Under the pieces are notes generated by a model that did not search any database, was not told the origin of the DNA, and was given only the letters and a program-made list of their open reading frames with translations. Made by a program: the position numbers and the translations under genes. DNA of 64,000 bases from an uncultured Hyphomonas sp. Lineage in GTDB: Bacteria > Pseudomonadota > Alphaproteobacteria > Caulobacterales > Hyphomonadaceae. Below are positions 45,907-54,521 of this stretch, in pieces (position 1 is the stretch's first letter; each line of letters starts with the position of its first letter). The stretch is from assembly GCF_963677035.1 (NCBI RefSeq), contig NZ_OY781472.1:3067658-3131657 (forward strand). The letters are read 5' to 3'.

Positions 45907-46791
45907 TCAGGACTTTGGCACACCAAACTCGCGCGCCGGGAGCCCTGGCACATCAACCTGAACGGCAAACAGACTTCCGGACAATGGCCGGGCGTCCAAT
46001 TGAGGGAAGCTCATCCCTGCCCTGGCCGTAGTGATGAACATCGTCCTCAGATCAGGACCACCGAACGCCACGCTAGTCGGGCGCGGTGCCGCAAGGATGA
46101 TAATCTGATCGACTTCCCCGTCCGGCGTGTACCGGACGACCCTCGAAGCGCCCCAGAGACACGTCCAGAGGCATCCTTCCGAATCAATGACCGATCCCTC
46201 CGGAAAGCCACCGAATTCATACGTCGAGGCAAAAACCCGGCGGCCACTCAGCACACCGGACGCGGGATCAAAATCATAAGCAAGAATTTCCTGCTCAACG
46301 CTGTCACACGTATAGAAAGTACGACCGTCGGGAGAAAACTGCATCGAGTTGGTCGCCATGACAGATGGCAACCGCAACTGGGTGAGCGTCTTGTCGGTCC
46401 CGTACCGGAAATAGCTGCCACGCGCTTCTTTTTCCGAATCGTCCATGGTCCCGAACCAGAATGAGCCGTCTGGCGCCACACCGCCATCATTCGTCCGGTT
46501 TCCCTCTGGCTCACCTTCAATCTGGCAAATCCGGTCATACATTTCAGTAGACGGATCATAAACGCCTATTTCTCGGTCTCCCGCCAGGAGGAAATTACCA
46601 TCATACAACGCAAAACAACTTGCGCGGAGCGGCAGGTCGTAACGGCGGGTATTGCCTGTTCTGGGATTATACCGGTGAAGCTTGGCGCGCTTGATATCGA
46701 CCCACCAGAGAAACCCTTCCGTCTCGCTCCAAACCGGGCCCTTGCCCAGCACACACCCCGTTGGGGCGACGCATTCCGGCGCCAGCATCAT
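45907..46791 (-). CDS. SMP-30/gluconolactonase family protein with an altered metal ligand
   Basis: 294-aa six-bladed beta-propeller of the SMP-30/LRE family, which hydrolyses sugar lactones. Family parts: VWSETEGFLWWVDI, NDGGVAPDGSFWFGTMDD, TNSMQFSPDG (metal Asn) and PEGSVIDSEGCLWTCLWG (metal Asp). The N-terminal GEGP/GESP motif, whose Glu binds the metal, reads LGKGP (K17, codon AAG where GAG would be Glu). Activity may be lost or altered. Start ATG 46791 overlaps the dgoK stop as ATGA, pointing to a sugar-acid pathway. Confidence 0.85.
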   Translation of the reverse strand: MMLAPECVAPTGCVLGKGPVWSETEGFLWWVDIKRAKLHRYNPRTGNTRRYDLPLRASCFALYDGNFLLAGDREIGVYDPSTEMYDRICQIEGEPEGNRTNDGGVAPDGSFWFGTMDDSEKEARGSYFRYGTDKTLTQLRLPSVMATNSMQFSPDGRTFYTCDSVEQEILAYDFDPASGVLSGRRVFASTYEFGGFPEGSVIDSEGCLWTCLWGASRVVRYTPDGEVDQIIILAAPRPTSVAFGGPDLRTMFITTARAGMSFPQLDARPLSGSLFAVQVDVPGLPAREFGVPKS

Positions 46792-47660
46792 CCGATTAGT
46801 CCCGCTTCTTCCGCCAGTCCGAACAGGCCATCCTGCGTGGCTTCTTCGGCCGACAATTCGTCAAATTCGGCGCCCAGAGTATCCAGCGCAAGCCGGTAGG
46901 ATTCCAGGATCGCGCCATCGGCGACCAGGGTCAGTTCATCGCCCGGATCATAGTGCGCAGCGATATCAGCACCGATCAGCAATCCGGTAAGGGCCGCCTC
47001 ATGATGCTTCGGGTCCAGCAATCCCGTCATACGCGCGGCACGCACCGCAAAAGGCGACGCCGCATCATCAGGGTCAAGTGAATACTCGACCCATTCGCGA
47101 AACACTGCCTCGCTGAATTCCTGTTCGACGTCTTGCGGAGTCTGCAGTCCGCCGTTTGCCAGCAGCAATGCACGTAGTTCGCCGGTCATCTCGGTGGTGA
47201 AGCCAAGAATGCGCCCATGTTCCACGGTTACATGCTTGGTGTGAGTGCCGGGGAAACAGACAGCACCGATTGCTTCATCCAGTGCAAACAGCTGCGTTTC
47301 TTCACCCCGCATGACATCAGGCGGTGAAGCCTGTTTCCGACCCGGCACAATGTGAACACCATGAGCCATCGCCAGATGTTTCGGAAGGTCCGCAATCATG
47401 GTCGGAACGGACCGATGGTCGATTTGCTGGATCCCTTGCGACCCGCCAATCCCTCCGCAGGCAATGATCGGAACCTGGGGCCACTCGCTCAGCCACTCAT
47501 TGATGTGAAACTTCAGCCGGCCCAATGCATCACCGGAGTGGGTCAGGATGCCATCGGGCACGGAAATCCCGCCAATGACCTCACCTTCCTCGTCGAAGGC
47601 CCAGGCACGAAAGGTTGAGGCGCCCCAGTCAATGCCTACCAGGATCGTACGATCTTTCAT
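46788..47660 (-). CDS. dgoK: 2-dehydro-3-deoxygalactonokinase
   Basis: 290-aa DgoK-family kinase that phosphorylates 2-keto-3-deoxygalactonate in the De Ley-Doudoroff route. The N terminus GIDWGASTFRAWAFDEEG is the ATP-site strand; PDGILTH, GEETQLFALDEA, CFPGTHTKHVTVEHGRI and TEMTGEL are typical of DgoK. It is coupled by ATGA to the lactonase gene. The aldolase (dgoA) and galactonate dehydratase are not in the window. It is divergent from mazG. Confidence 0.88.
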   Translation of the reverse strand: MKDRTILVGIDWGASTFRAWAFDEEGEVIGGISVPDGILTHSGDALGRLKFHINEWLSEWPQVPIIACGGIGGSQGIQQIDHRSVPTMIADLPKHLAMAHGVHIVPGRKQASPPDVMRGEETQLFALDEAIGAVCFPGTHTKHVTVEHGRILGFTTEMTGELRALLLANGGLQTPQDVEQEFSEAVFREWVEYSLDPDDAASPFAVRAARMTGLLDPKHHEAALTGLLIGADIAAHYDPGDELTLVADGAILESYRLALDTLGAEFDELSAEEATQDGLFGLAEEAGLIG

Positions 47661-47843
47661 GAACGGCGCCTCGCCTTTGGCTCAATGGAAGTGCAGAATA
47701 CAAGTCTGTAGGCCTTCACGTCTCTTGCACCGCGGTTAAAGTCAATCCATTCCGGCTGTGTCGTCAACGCCATGCCCGTGGCAAAATCCCGCCTTACCGG
47801 TTCAGCCAGAACAACAGGCCAGCAAAACAACAGGAACGGCTTC

Positions 47844-48677
47844 ATGGATCGATCCGCCCCGTCCCCCCATCAACGCGCAGCGGAAGAATTTGTGCGCCTG
47901 CTCGACATAATGGCCCGGCTTCGCAGCCCTGACGGTGGCTGCCCATGGGATCTGGAGCAAACCTTCCAATCCATTGCCCCCTACACAATTGAAGAAGCCT
48001 ACGAAGTTGCTGACGCAATTGAACGCGGCAACATGAGCGACTTGCGGGAGGAGCTGGGAGACCTGCTGTTCCAGGTCGCGTTTCACAGCCAGATGGCGGC
48101 AGAAGACGGCATCTTCGATGCGGCGGATGTTGCCGCTGCAATCAACGAAAAGATGGTCCGCCGCCATCCTCATGTCTTTGAGACAAGCGACAATCGCTCT
48201 GCCGATGACCAGGTCGTCGCGTGGGAAGTCGTCAAGGCCGAGGAACGCGCGGCCAAAGCGCAGGGAGAAGCCGACGCAAGCGCACTGGAGGGCGTGGCAC
48301 TCTCCCTGCCCGCATTGCTTCGCGCCGAGAAACTTCAGAAGCGCGCGGCCCGGACGGGCTTTGACTGGACCGAAGCCGAACAGATCTTCGACAAGCTGAA
48401 CGAGGAAACAGCAGAAGTGAAGGAGGCGATCGCCAGCGGTGACGCAGATGCGATCATGGATGAAGTCGGTGACCTGCTGTTCGTCGCGGCAAACCTCGCC
48501 CGCCGTCTGAACATTGATCCTGAAGTGGCCCTGCGCCAAGCCAACGCAAAGTTCGAACGACGCTTCCGCGCCATGGAATCCCTGGCGGCCGACAGGGGAA
48601 AGGACTTTGCCTCGCTGGACCTCGATGCACAGGAAAACCTCTGGCAAGCGGTCAAGAAAACCGAGACGCCAGCCTAG
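47844..48677 (+). CDS. mazG: Nucleoside triphosphate pyrophosphohydrolase MazG
   Basis: 277-aa house-cleaning NTP pyrophosphatase with two MazG domains. The first reads RLRSPDGGCPWDLEQTF, EEAYEVADAI, LREELGDLLFQVAFH (ExxE...ExxD Mg site); the second LNEETAEVKEAI and MDEVGDLLFVAANLAR. Start ATG 47844 with an AGGAA site; the longer frame has no similarity. Its stop shares CTAG with convergent hflX. Confidence 0.94.
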   Translation: MDRSAPSPHQRAAEEFVRLLDIMARLRSPDGGCPWDLEQTFQSIAPYTIEEAYEVADAIERGNMSDLREELGDLLFQVAFHSQMAAEDGIFDAADVAAAINEKMVRRHPHVFETSDNRSADDQVVAWEVVKAEERAAKAQGEADASALEGVALSLPALLRAEKLQKRAARTGFDWTEAEQIFDKLNEETAEVKEAIASGDADAIMDEVGDLLFVAANLARRLNIDPEVALRQANAKFERRFRAMESLAADRGKDFASLDLDAQENLWQAVKKTETPA

Positions 48678-49999
48678 TCAGCCGGCTCGATCTCTATGGA
48701 CGGGAATTCTGCCTGAAACTGGCCAAGCCGGTCTGTTTTCAGCCGGACAATCATCTGGGATGTGGCATTATCCTGCATCTCATCGGTCAGAACTTCGCCA
48801 TTCCGGTGGAGCCATGCCCGGCCCCGGCCATCCTCAGGCCGAAGAACGACCCTTACCTTTGTCGCACTGCGCAACAATCCCCGCTCGATAGCGGCAAACA
48901 GGGCGTTCACCCCTTTCCCGGTGACCGCAGACAGCAGGACGGCCGGGTGGGCCTCCTGCACCTCAGCTGACACAGCAAGCGCGTCGGCCCTGTCCGGGGG
49001 CAAAAGGTCCGCCTTGTTCCAGGCTTCAATCATCGGTGGCAAAGGCAGACCGGTTTCCTGTTCCAGGCGTTCCAGCACGCGCACAACATCCTCAGCCTGC
49101 TCCTGATCTGCCGGACTCGACCGGTCCCTCACATGAACCAGCAAGTCCGCCTGCATCGCCTCTTCGAGGGTTGCCTGGAAACTGTCGATCAGGTGCGTGG
49201 GCAGGTCGGTGATAAATCCGACCGTATCGATCAGCGCGGCCTCCCCCAGTGTGGGCAGATCGAGCCGGCGGATCGTCGGGTCCAGCGTTGCAAACGGCAT
49301 GTCCTTGGCAAACACGTGCGCGCCTGTCAGCCGGTTGAAGAGCGTCGACTTGCCCGCATTTGTGTACCCGACAAGTGCGACAACCGGCTTGCCGGTACGC
49401 TGCCGGCCAGCGCGCTGAACGGCACGTGTGCGGCGCACATCGTCCAATTCGGACTTCAGACGTACAATCTTGTCGTCCAGCATTCGTCGGTCGGCTTCCA
49501 GCTGGCTCTCGCCGGGGCCGGACAGAAACCCGCCACCCCCACGCTGGCGCTCAAGGTGGGTCCATGTTCGCACAAGACGGGAGCGTTCGTACAGCAACCG
49601 CGCCAGTTCAACCTGCAAGCGGCCTTCCTTCGTCCGCGCGCGCAGTCCGAAGATCTCAAGTATGAGGCCCGTCCGGTCAATGACCTTCACACCCAGCTTT
49701 TTCTCGAGATTCCGTTGCTGCACCGGCGTCAGCGCGCCATCGACAACGACCAGACTGCAATCACTTGCTTCGAGGTCATCCGCGAGACGATTCAGGATGC
49801 CGCCAGACAGAAGCTGGGCCGAGTTGACCTGCCGCACATGTTCCGGACGCAGAAAAGCGAGGTCGCAGCCCAATGCCTGAATCAGGCCGGCCGTCTCTTC
49901 CAGCCGGTCTTCCGACGGTCGATTTGCTGGAGTGAACCAGGGAATGATCGCACCGGCAATTTCCGGTGCCGGGAGCCGATCGATCAGCTTGTCGCCCAA
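48674..49999 (-). CDS. hflX: GTPase HflX
   Basis: 441-aa ribosome-associated GTPase. An N-terminal HflX domain ends with the GGGGFLSGPGESQLEADRR motif; G-domain motifs are GYTNAGKST (K217), the DPTIRR switch, DTVGF and NKAD. No ATG is available: the frame opens with TTG 49999, two codons after the hfq stop and in the same frame as hfq, with AAGGAA inside the hfq end as its likely ribosome site. The hfq-hflX order is classical. Confidence 0.93.
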   Translation of the reverse strand: MGDKLIDRLPAPEIAGAIIPWFTPANRPSEDRLEETAGLIQALGCDLAFLRPEHVRQVNSAQLLSGGILNRLADDLEASDCSLVVVDGALTPVQQRNLEKKLGVKVIDRTGLILEIFGLRARTKEGRLQVELARLLYERSRLVRTWTHLERQRGGGGFLSGPGESQLEADRRMLDDKIVRLKSELDDVRRTRAVQRAGRQRTGKPVVALVGYTNAGKSTLFNRLTGAHVFAKDMPFATLDPTIRRLDLPTLGEAALIDTVGFITDLPTHLIDSFQATLEEAMQADLLVHVRDRSSPADQEQAEDVVRVLERLEQETGLPLPPMIEAWNKADLLPPDRADALAVSAEVQEAHPAVLLSAVTGKGVNALFAAIERGLLRSATKVRVVLRPEDGRGRAWLHRNGEVLTDEMQDNATSQMIVRLKTDRLGQFQAEFPSIEIEPAD

Positions 50000-50005
50000 A
50001 AGGCT

Positions 50006-50254
50006 CTATTCCTTGTCGAGCTCTTCGTCGAAGAGCTGTACCGGTGAGCTTGGAGCGATCGTGGAAATGGCATGCTTGTAGACAAGCTGCGGTGGACGGC
50101 CATCGCCCCGCAGCAACACACAAAAGTTATCAAACCAAGTCACCACACCCTGCAGCTTTACACCGTTTACAAGAAACACCGTCAGCGGCGTACGCGATTT
50201 GCGGACGGCGTTAAGGAAAGCATCCTGAAGGTTCTGTTTTTTATCAGCCGACAT
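50006..50254 (-). CDS. hfq: RNA chaperone Hfq
   Basis: 82-residue Sm-like RNA chaperone. Sm1: [29 protein letters not shown]; Sm2: YKHAISTI. The distal and proximal site residues of the short alphaproteobacterial form are present, and the C-terminal tail is short and acidic (LFDEELDKE). It pairs small RNAs with mRNAs. Upstream is trkH (76 bases); hflX follows at once. Confidence 0.96.
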   Translation of the reverse strand: MSADKKQNLQDAFLNAVRKSRTPLTVFLVNGVKLQGVVTWFDNFCVLLRGDGRPPQLVYKHAISTIAPSSPVQLFDEELDKE

Positions 50255-50330
50255 AGCAGGTTAGTCCTGTTGTTCTTGTTATGATCGCGGGCTAACTGGA
50301 TTGAGGGGCTTTCGCAAGGGGCAACCCCAT

Positions 50331-51737
50331 CTACCCCCGCCAGAAACTGATAGAAATTGCAGGAATGATCGCCAGAATCTCCAGTCTGCCCAGAATCATC
50401 GAGAAAATGGCTAAAACAGAAGCAGCCTGATCCAACTGGGCAACATGGCCCACGACAAGACCGCCGGAATTGGTGAGGCAGCCAATCGCCAGCCGTATCG
50501 AGGTTTCAAGAGACAAACCGGTGAAGGCAAACCCAACCATGACCAGAAAGACCGACAGGATGTAGGCGATCAGGTAAACCCAGACGCCAATCACGCTTCG
50601 CTCATCCATTTTCCTGTCACGGAACCGGAATCCCAGAACGGACCGGCGGTAGCCAAGCTGCCGGAACTCGAGCCCGGCGCGCCGGGAAAGAACAATCAGC
50701 CTTGCGATCTTGACCCCGCCCGCTGCCGACAAGGCCGATCCGCCAATCAGCGCCGGAAGGACAAATACCGGCAGAGGGACCTTGTCCCAGGTGTCAGCGC
50801 TTCCCAGCGGTAAACCGGAGGTTGCCAATGCCGAAACCGACCAGCCGAGCGATTCAAAAATGCCAAGTCCGGACGCAACGGCCATCGCTGCGAAGAGGCA
50901 GACGAGCAGCACGAACACCTGCGTCTCCGGATCCGTCAGGGCCTGCAGCACGCGGCGTTCCCTGAGCGGGAGGGCCACGGCCAATCCCAATGCGCCGCCT
51001 GCCAGGCCAATCGCCAGAATGACATCCGCGACCGGCCCCGCATTTGCGCGACCATAAGGCGCGGGATCCACCAGCCCGGTCGTCCAGACACTTACCGCAT
51101 CGGAGAAGGCCCGGCCGGCCGATTCGCCCGCCAGCTCCAGCGCAAGGACCGTGACCGTGATCGACACGATCATGATGAGAATGACGGAACGTGCAACTTT
51201 CGGAACCGCATCGAAGAAGCTCGTCTCCGGCATCACGAACAGGACACTGCGGTGAATGCCCGGCCCTCCCAGGTTCAGTGCAGCCAGCACACTGGCGGCC
51301 ATGATGATTGAGGCCGCGCCGCCCAGAAGGTGCAGGGTGCCCCGCCAGACGATCAGGCTGGCCGGCCATAGGTTGCCTTCCACAGCGATGACGGATTGGC
51401 CTGTGGTCGTCAGGCAGGCCGTCGCCTCATGGATCGCTTGCAGCAAAGAGGCATTCTGAACCCCGACCACGAATGGAAGACACGCGGCCACAGGGGCCAG
51501 GAACCACCAGAGGAGCACAAGTCCGAGCGCGTCTGAAGGACGGGCCTTCTGCTTCGGCCGGGGCGTCAGGAACAAGATGCTCGTGCTGATGACGCTGATC
51601 CCGAGAACCATGGCAAGAAAGGCGAAAACCTGCTCATTTTCTCCATAGACCAGCGCCGTCAGGATTGCAGGCAAGCTGGAACCCGCAAGGATCAGCATCA
51701 CGAGCGCCAGGATGCGGACAACGGATGCGTAGTTCAT
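50331..51737 (-). CDS. trkH: Trk-type potassium uptake membrane subunit
   Basis: 468-aa polytopic membrane protein of the TrkH family with about ten membrane helices. Pore-loop segments are visible: EATACLTTTGQS, SVWTTGLVDP, VSALATSGLP and CLTNSGG, the four selectivity-filter repeats. With TrkA it imports K+. Start ATG 51737, four bases after the trkA stop. The filter sequences deviate from the usual TTTGA/TVGLS, so ion choice (K+ or Na+) cannot be read with certainty. Confidence 0.88.
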   Translation of the reverse strand: MNYASVVRILALVMLILAGSSLPAILTALVYGENEQVFAFLAMVLGISVISTSILFLTPRPKQKARPSDALGLVLLWWFLAPVAACLPFVVGVQNASLLQAIHEATACLTTTGQSVIAVEGNLWPASLIVWRGTLHLLGGAASIIMAASVLAALNLGGPGIHRSVLFVMPETSFFDAVPKVARSVILIMIVSITVTVLALELAGESAGRAFSDAVSVWTTGLVDPAPYGRANAGPVADVILAIGLAGGALGLAVALPLRERRVLQALTDPETQVFVLLVCLFAAMAVASGLGIFESLGWSVSALATSGLPLGSADTWDKVPLPVFVLPALIGGSALSAAGGVKIARLIVLSRRAGLEFRQLGYRRSVLGFRFRDRKMDERSVIGVWVYLIAYILSVFLVMVGFAFTGLSLETSIRLAIGCLTNSGGLVVGHVAQLDQAASVLAIFSMILGRLEILAIIPAISISFWRG

Positions 51738-51741
51738 GCGC

Positions 51742-53115
51742 TTAGAAGAAGTCCGGACTGACGCGGAAAAATTTCTCCACTTTCCGGACCAGCTCTTCCT
51801 CGTAGAAGACGATCAGGCGGTCTTCCGTTCTCACAACGGTTTCCGGCCCGGCGATGATGACGTCGTCCCCTCGCACAATTGCCGCAGCCGTTACACCATC
51901 TGGCAGGTCGTCATAGCCGGTTGGTTTTCCGATCAGCGACGACGACTCGAGGGTGACCCCCTCGGCGACTTCCGCCTGCCCGTCCTCAAGGGACTGCAGT
52001 CCCAGGATACGCCCGCGGCGCATGCGCAACAGGATCTGCGAAACAGTCAGGGCCCGAGGGTCAAGCACGGCGTCGACCCGCATGTCATGTGCCAGCCCGG
52101 CCAACTCTGTCGCATTCACCAATGCCAGCGTACGTTTTGCCCCGGCCCGCTTGGCAAGGTTGGAAATCAGCAGGTTTGTCTTGTCGTCATTGGTGATGGC
52201 GACGACGAAATCCGCCTTGGCTGCGCCCGCTTCCGTGAGAATATCAGGATTGAGACCGTCCCCCTGGATCACGATGGAGCGCTTGACCCCTGCCACGGCC
52301 GTGTTGGCGCGCTCAGGATCGCTTTCGATCAATCGGATACGTTTGTTGCTCTCACGTTCAAGCGTCTGAGCGACGTAAAGCCCGACATTCCCACCGCCAA
52401 CGATCACGATATGATCTGACCGCTCGACATTCCGGTTGAAAATGGAGGTCAGCCGTTCTGCGTGGGAATCCAGCACGGCAATATAGGCGCGATCCCCGGG
52501 TTTCAGCACGTCGCTGCCTTTTGGCGCGCGTACCGTATCTCCCGTCCCGATCCCGATGATGCGGGCCGAAAGGTCCGGGAAAAGTCCACGGATCTGGTCA
52601 ACCGCCGTGTCGAGCAGCGGGTTGTTCTCGGCAATTTCCAGGCCCAGAAGGCGAACTTTCCCGCGCCCGAACGTGGCCGACATGATCGCCCCCGGCGTCC
52701 GGAGGCGCTGCAGAATCGCTTCGCCAACCTCGACTTCCGGCGAAATCACCATGTCGATGGGCAGGCCTTCCCGGGAGAAAATATTCTTCCAGGCCGGGTC
52801 GATATAGGACTGATCCCGCACGCGGGCGATCTTGAACGGCACCGAAAAGAGCGTGTGGGCGATCTGGCAGATCACCATGTTGATTTCATCAAAATGCGTG
52901 ACCGCGATGATCATTTCGCAGTCTGCCGCGCCCGCACGCTTCAGCACATCCGGGTGTGCCGCGTGCCCGGTATAGCCGCGTACATCGAGGTCCGTCGAAA
53001 CCTGGTCCACCAGGTCCGGATCCTCATCAATAATGGTGATATCGTGCTTTTCGCGCGCAAGACGCCGCGCGATGCCGTGTCCGACCCGGCCAGCCCCGCA
53101 GATAAGAACGCGCAT
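51742..53115 (-). CDS. trkA: Trk system regulatory subunit TrkA
   Basis: 457-aa cytosolic ring-forming gate of TrkH. Two RCK/TrkA-N Rossmann domains are clear (GAGRVGHGIARRL with IIDEDPD; VGGGNVGLYVAQTL with IESDPERA), each followed by a TrkA-C domain (about 140-225 and 370-450). It lies 20 bases after ntrX on the same strand; ntrYX-trkAH is a conserved alphaproteobacterial order. Confidence 0.95.
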   Translation of the reverse strand: MRVLICGAGRVGHGIARRLAREKHDITIIDEDPDLVDQVSTDLDVRGYTGHAAHPDVLKRAGAADCEMIIAVTHFDEINMVICQIAHTLFSVPFKIARVRDQSYIDPAWKNIFSREGLPIDMVISPEVEVGEAILQRLRTPGAIMSATFGRGKVRLLGLEIAENNPLLDTAVDQIRGLFPDLSARIIGIGTGDTVRAPKGSDVLKPGDRAYIAVLDSHAERLTSIFNRNVERSDHIVIVGGGNVGLYVAQTLERESNKRIRLIESDPERANTAVAGVKRSIVIQGDGLNPDILTEAGAAKADFVVAITNDDKTNLLISNLAKRAGAKRTLALVNATELAGLAHDMRVDAVLDPRALTVSQILLRMRRGRILGLQSLEDGQAEVAEGVTLESSSLIGKPTGYDDLPDGVTAAAIVRGDDVIIAGPETVVRTEDRLIVFYEEELVRKVEKFFRVSPDFF

Positions 53116-53135
53116 TCCTCAGCCTTCCGCCGACT

Positions 53136-54521
53136 TCAGCTGTCTTGCCGACTCGTGCCGGACGCTACACCCAAAGCCTTTAATTTTCTATGGAGTGCAG
53201 AGCGCTCCATTCCAATGAATTCAGCCGTCCGGGAAATGTTTCCGTTAAACCGTGTGATCTGCAGCGCCAGATATTCACGCTCAAACTGCTCGCGCGCATC
53301 ACGCAAAGAGAGGCCGACAAGGTCTGCGGAGCCCGCTTTGGCAGTCTGAACATTGCTGCCCGCGTCTCGAGGCAATTCATCAACGCTCACCGGGCGGCTC
53401 GAATCGGACGGCGACAGGATCAGGATCCGCTCTACGACATTGCGCAATTGGCGGATATTCCCTGGCCATTCCATCGATTGCAGGACGGCCATGGCTTCCT
53501 GCGAAAATGTTCGCGGTGTCAGCCCGGATGAATCGGCGATGCGCTCGATAAAATAGGTCACAAGGTCAGCGATATCGTCCCTGCGTTCTGCGAGTGACGG
53601 CACACGAAGCGGCACCACGTTCAGGCGATAGTACAGGTCTTCCCGGAAGCGGGACTCCTCTATCTCCTGCTTCAGATCCTTGGTTGTCGCGGACATCACG
53701 CGCACATCTACACTCACGTCAGACCGCCCCCCGACACGCTGGAAACGTTGTTCAGTCAGTACTCGGAGGATTTTGCTCTGTGTCACCGACGGCATATCGG
53801 CAACTTCATCGAGCAGCAGGGTCCCGAGGTGCGCCTTCTCGAACAGGCCGATGCGGGTCGTCCGCCCCTGCGCATCCTCCTCGCCAAAGAGCGCGATCTC
53901 CATCTGATCCGGCGCAATCGTCGCGGCGTTGACCACAATGAAGGGACCATTGGCGCGCAAGGAGTTGCGATGGATAAGGCGCGCCGCAAGCTCTTTCCCG
54001 ACGCCCGCAGGGCCGGTGATCATGACGCGCGAATTTGTCGGCGCGACCTTCTCGATTGAGGCACGAAGATTGGTGGCGGCATGACTATGACCGATCCAGC
54101 GTTCGTCATCCCCGGCCCGGTTGCGCAGCGTGGCGTTTTCATACTTCAGCGCAGCCGACTCGATGGCCCGGTCTATAAGGTGCAACAGACGGTCGGTCTT
54201 GAACGGCTTCTCGATGAAGTCATAAGCCCCGCGGCGGATGGCAGCGACCGCCGTTTCAATATTGCCATGCCCACTGATGACAATGACCGGCAGAAGCGGA
54301 TCAATCGACTTCAGATACTTCAGAAGCGACAACCCGTCCATTCCGCTGCCCTGCAGCCAGACATCGAGCACCACCAGCCGAGGCGTGCGTGTACGGACCT
54401 CTTCGAGTGCCTCTTCCGCCGTTGCCGCAGTGCGGACGGAATAGCCCTCATCGCCCAGAACACCGGCAATCAGTTCCCGGATATCGGGCTCATCATCTAC
54501 GACCAGAATATCTAACGCCAT
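53136..54521 (-). CDS. ntrX: Nitrogen response regulator NtrX
   Basis: 461-aa regulator: receiver with D53 in the typical NtrX form DVWLQGSGMDG, AAA+ domain with Walker A GPAGVGKE (170-177) and Walker B LLLDEVADM (about 236-244), and a Fis-type C-terminal HTH (NISRTAEFIGMERSALHRKL). The loop where sigma54 activators carry GAFTGA (about 211-232, EEDAQGRTTRIG) lacks it, as in other NtrX proteins. The stop of ntrY overlaps its start region by 10 bases. Confidence 0.93.
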   Translation of the reverse strand: MALDILVVDDEPDIRELIAGVLGDEGYSVRTAATAEEALEEVRTRTPRLVVLDVWLQGSGMDGLSLLKYLKSIDPLLPVIVISGHGNIETAVAAIRRGAYDFIEKPFKTDRLLHLIDRAIESAALKYENATLRNRAGDDERWIGHSHAATNLRASIEKVAPTNSRVMITGPAGVGKELAARLIHRNSLRANGPFIVVNAATIAPDQMEIALFGEEDAQGRTTRIGLFEKAHLGTLLLDEVADMPSVTQSKILRVLTEQRFQRVGGRSDVSVDVRVMSATTKDLKQEIEESRFREDLYYRLNVVPLRVPSLAERRDDIADLVTYFIERIADSSGLTPRTFSQEAMAVLQSMEWPGNIRQLRNVVERILILSPSDSSRPVSVDELPRDAGSNVQTAKAGSADLVGLSLRDAREQFEREYLALQITRFNGNISRTAEFIGMERSALHRKLKALGVASGTSRQDS

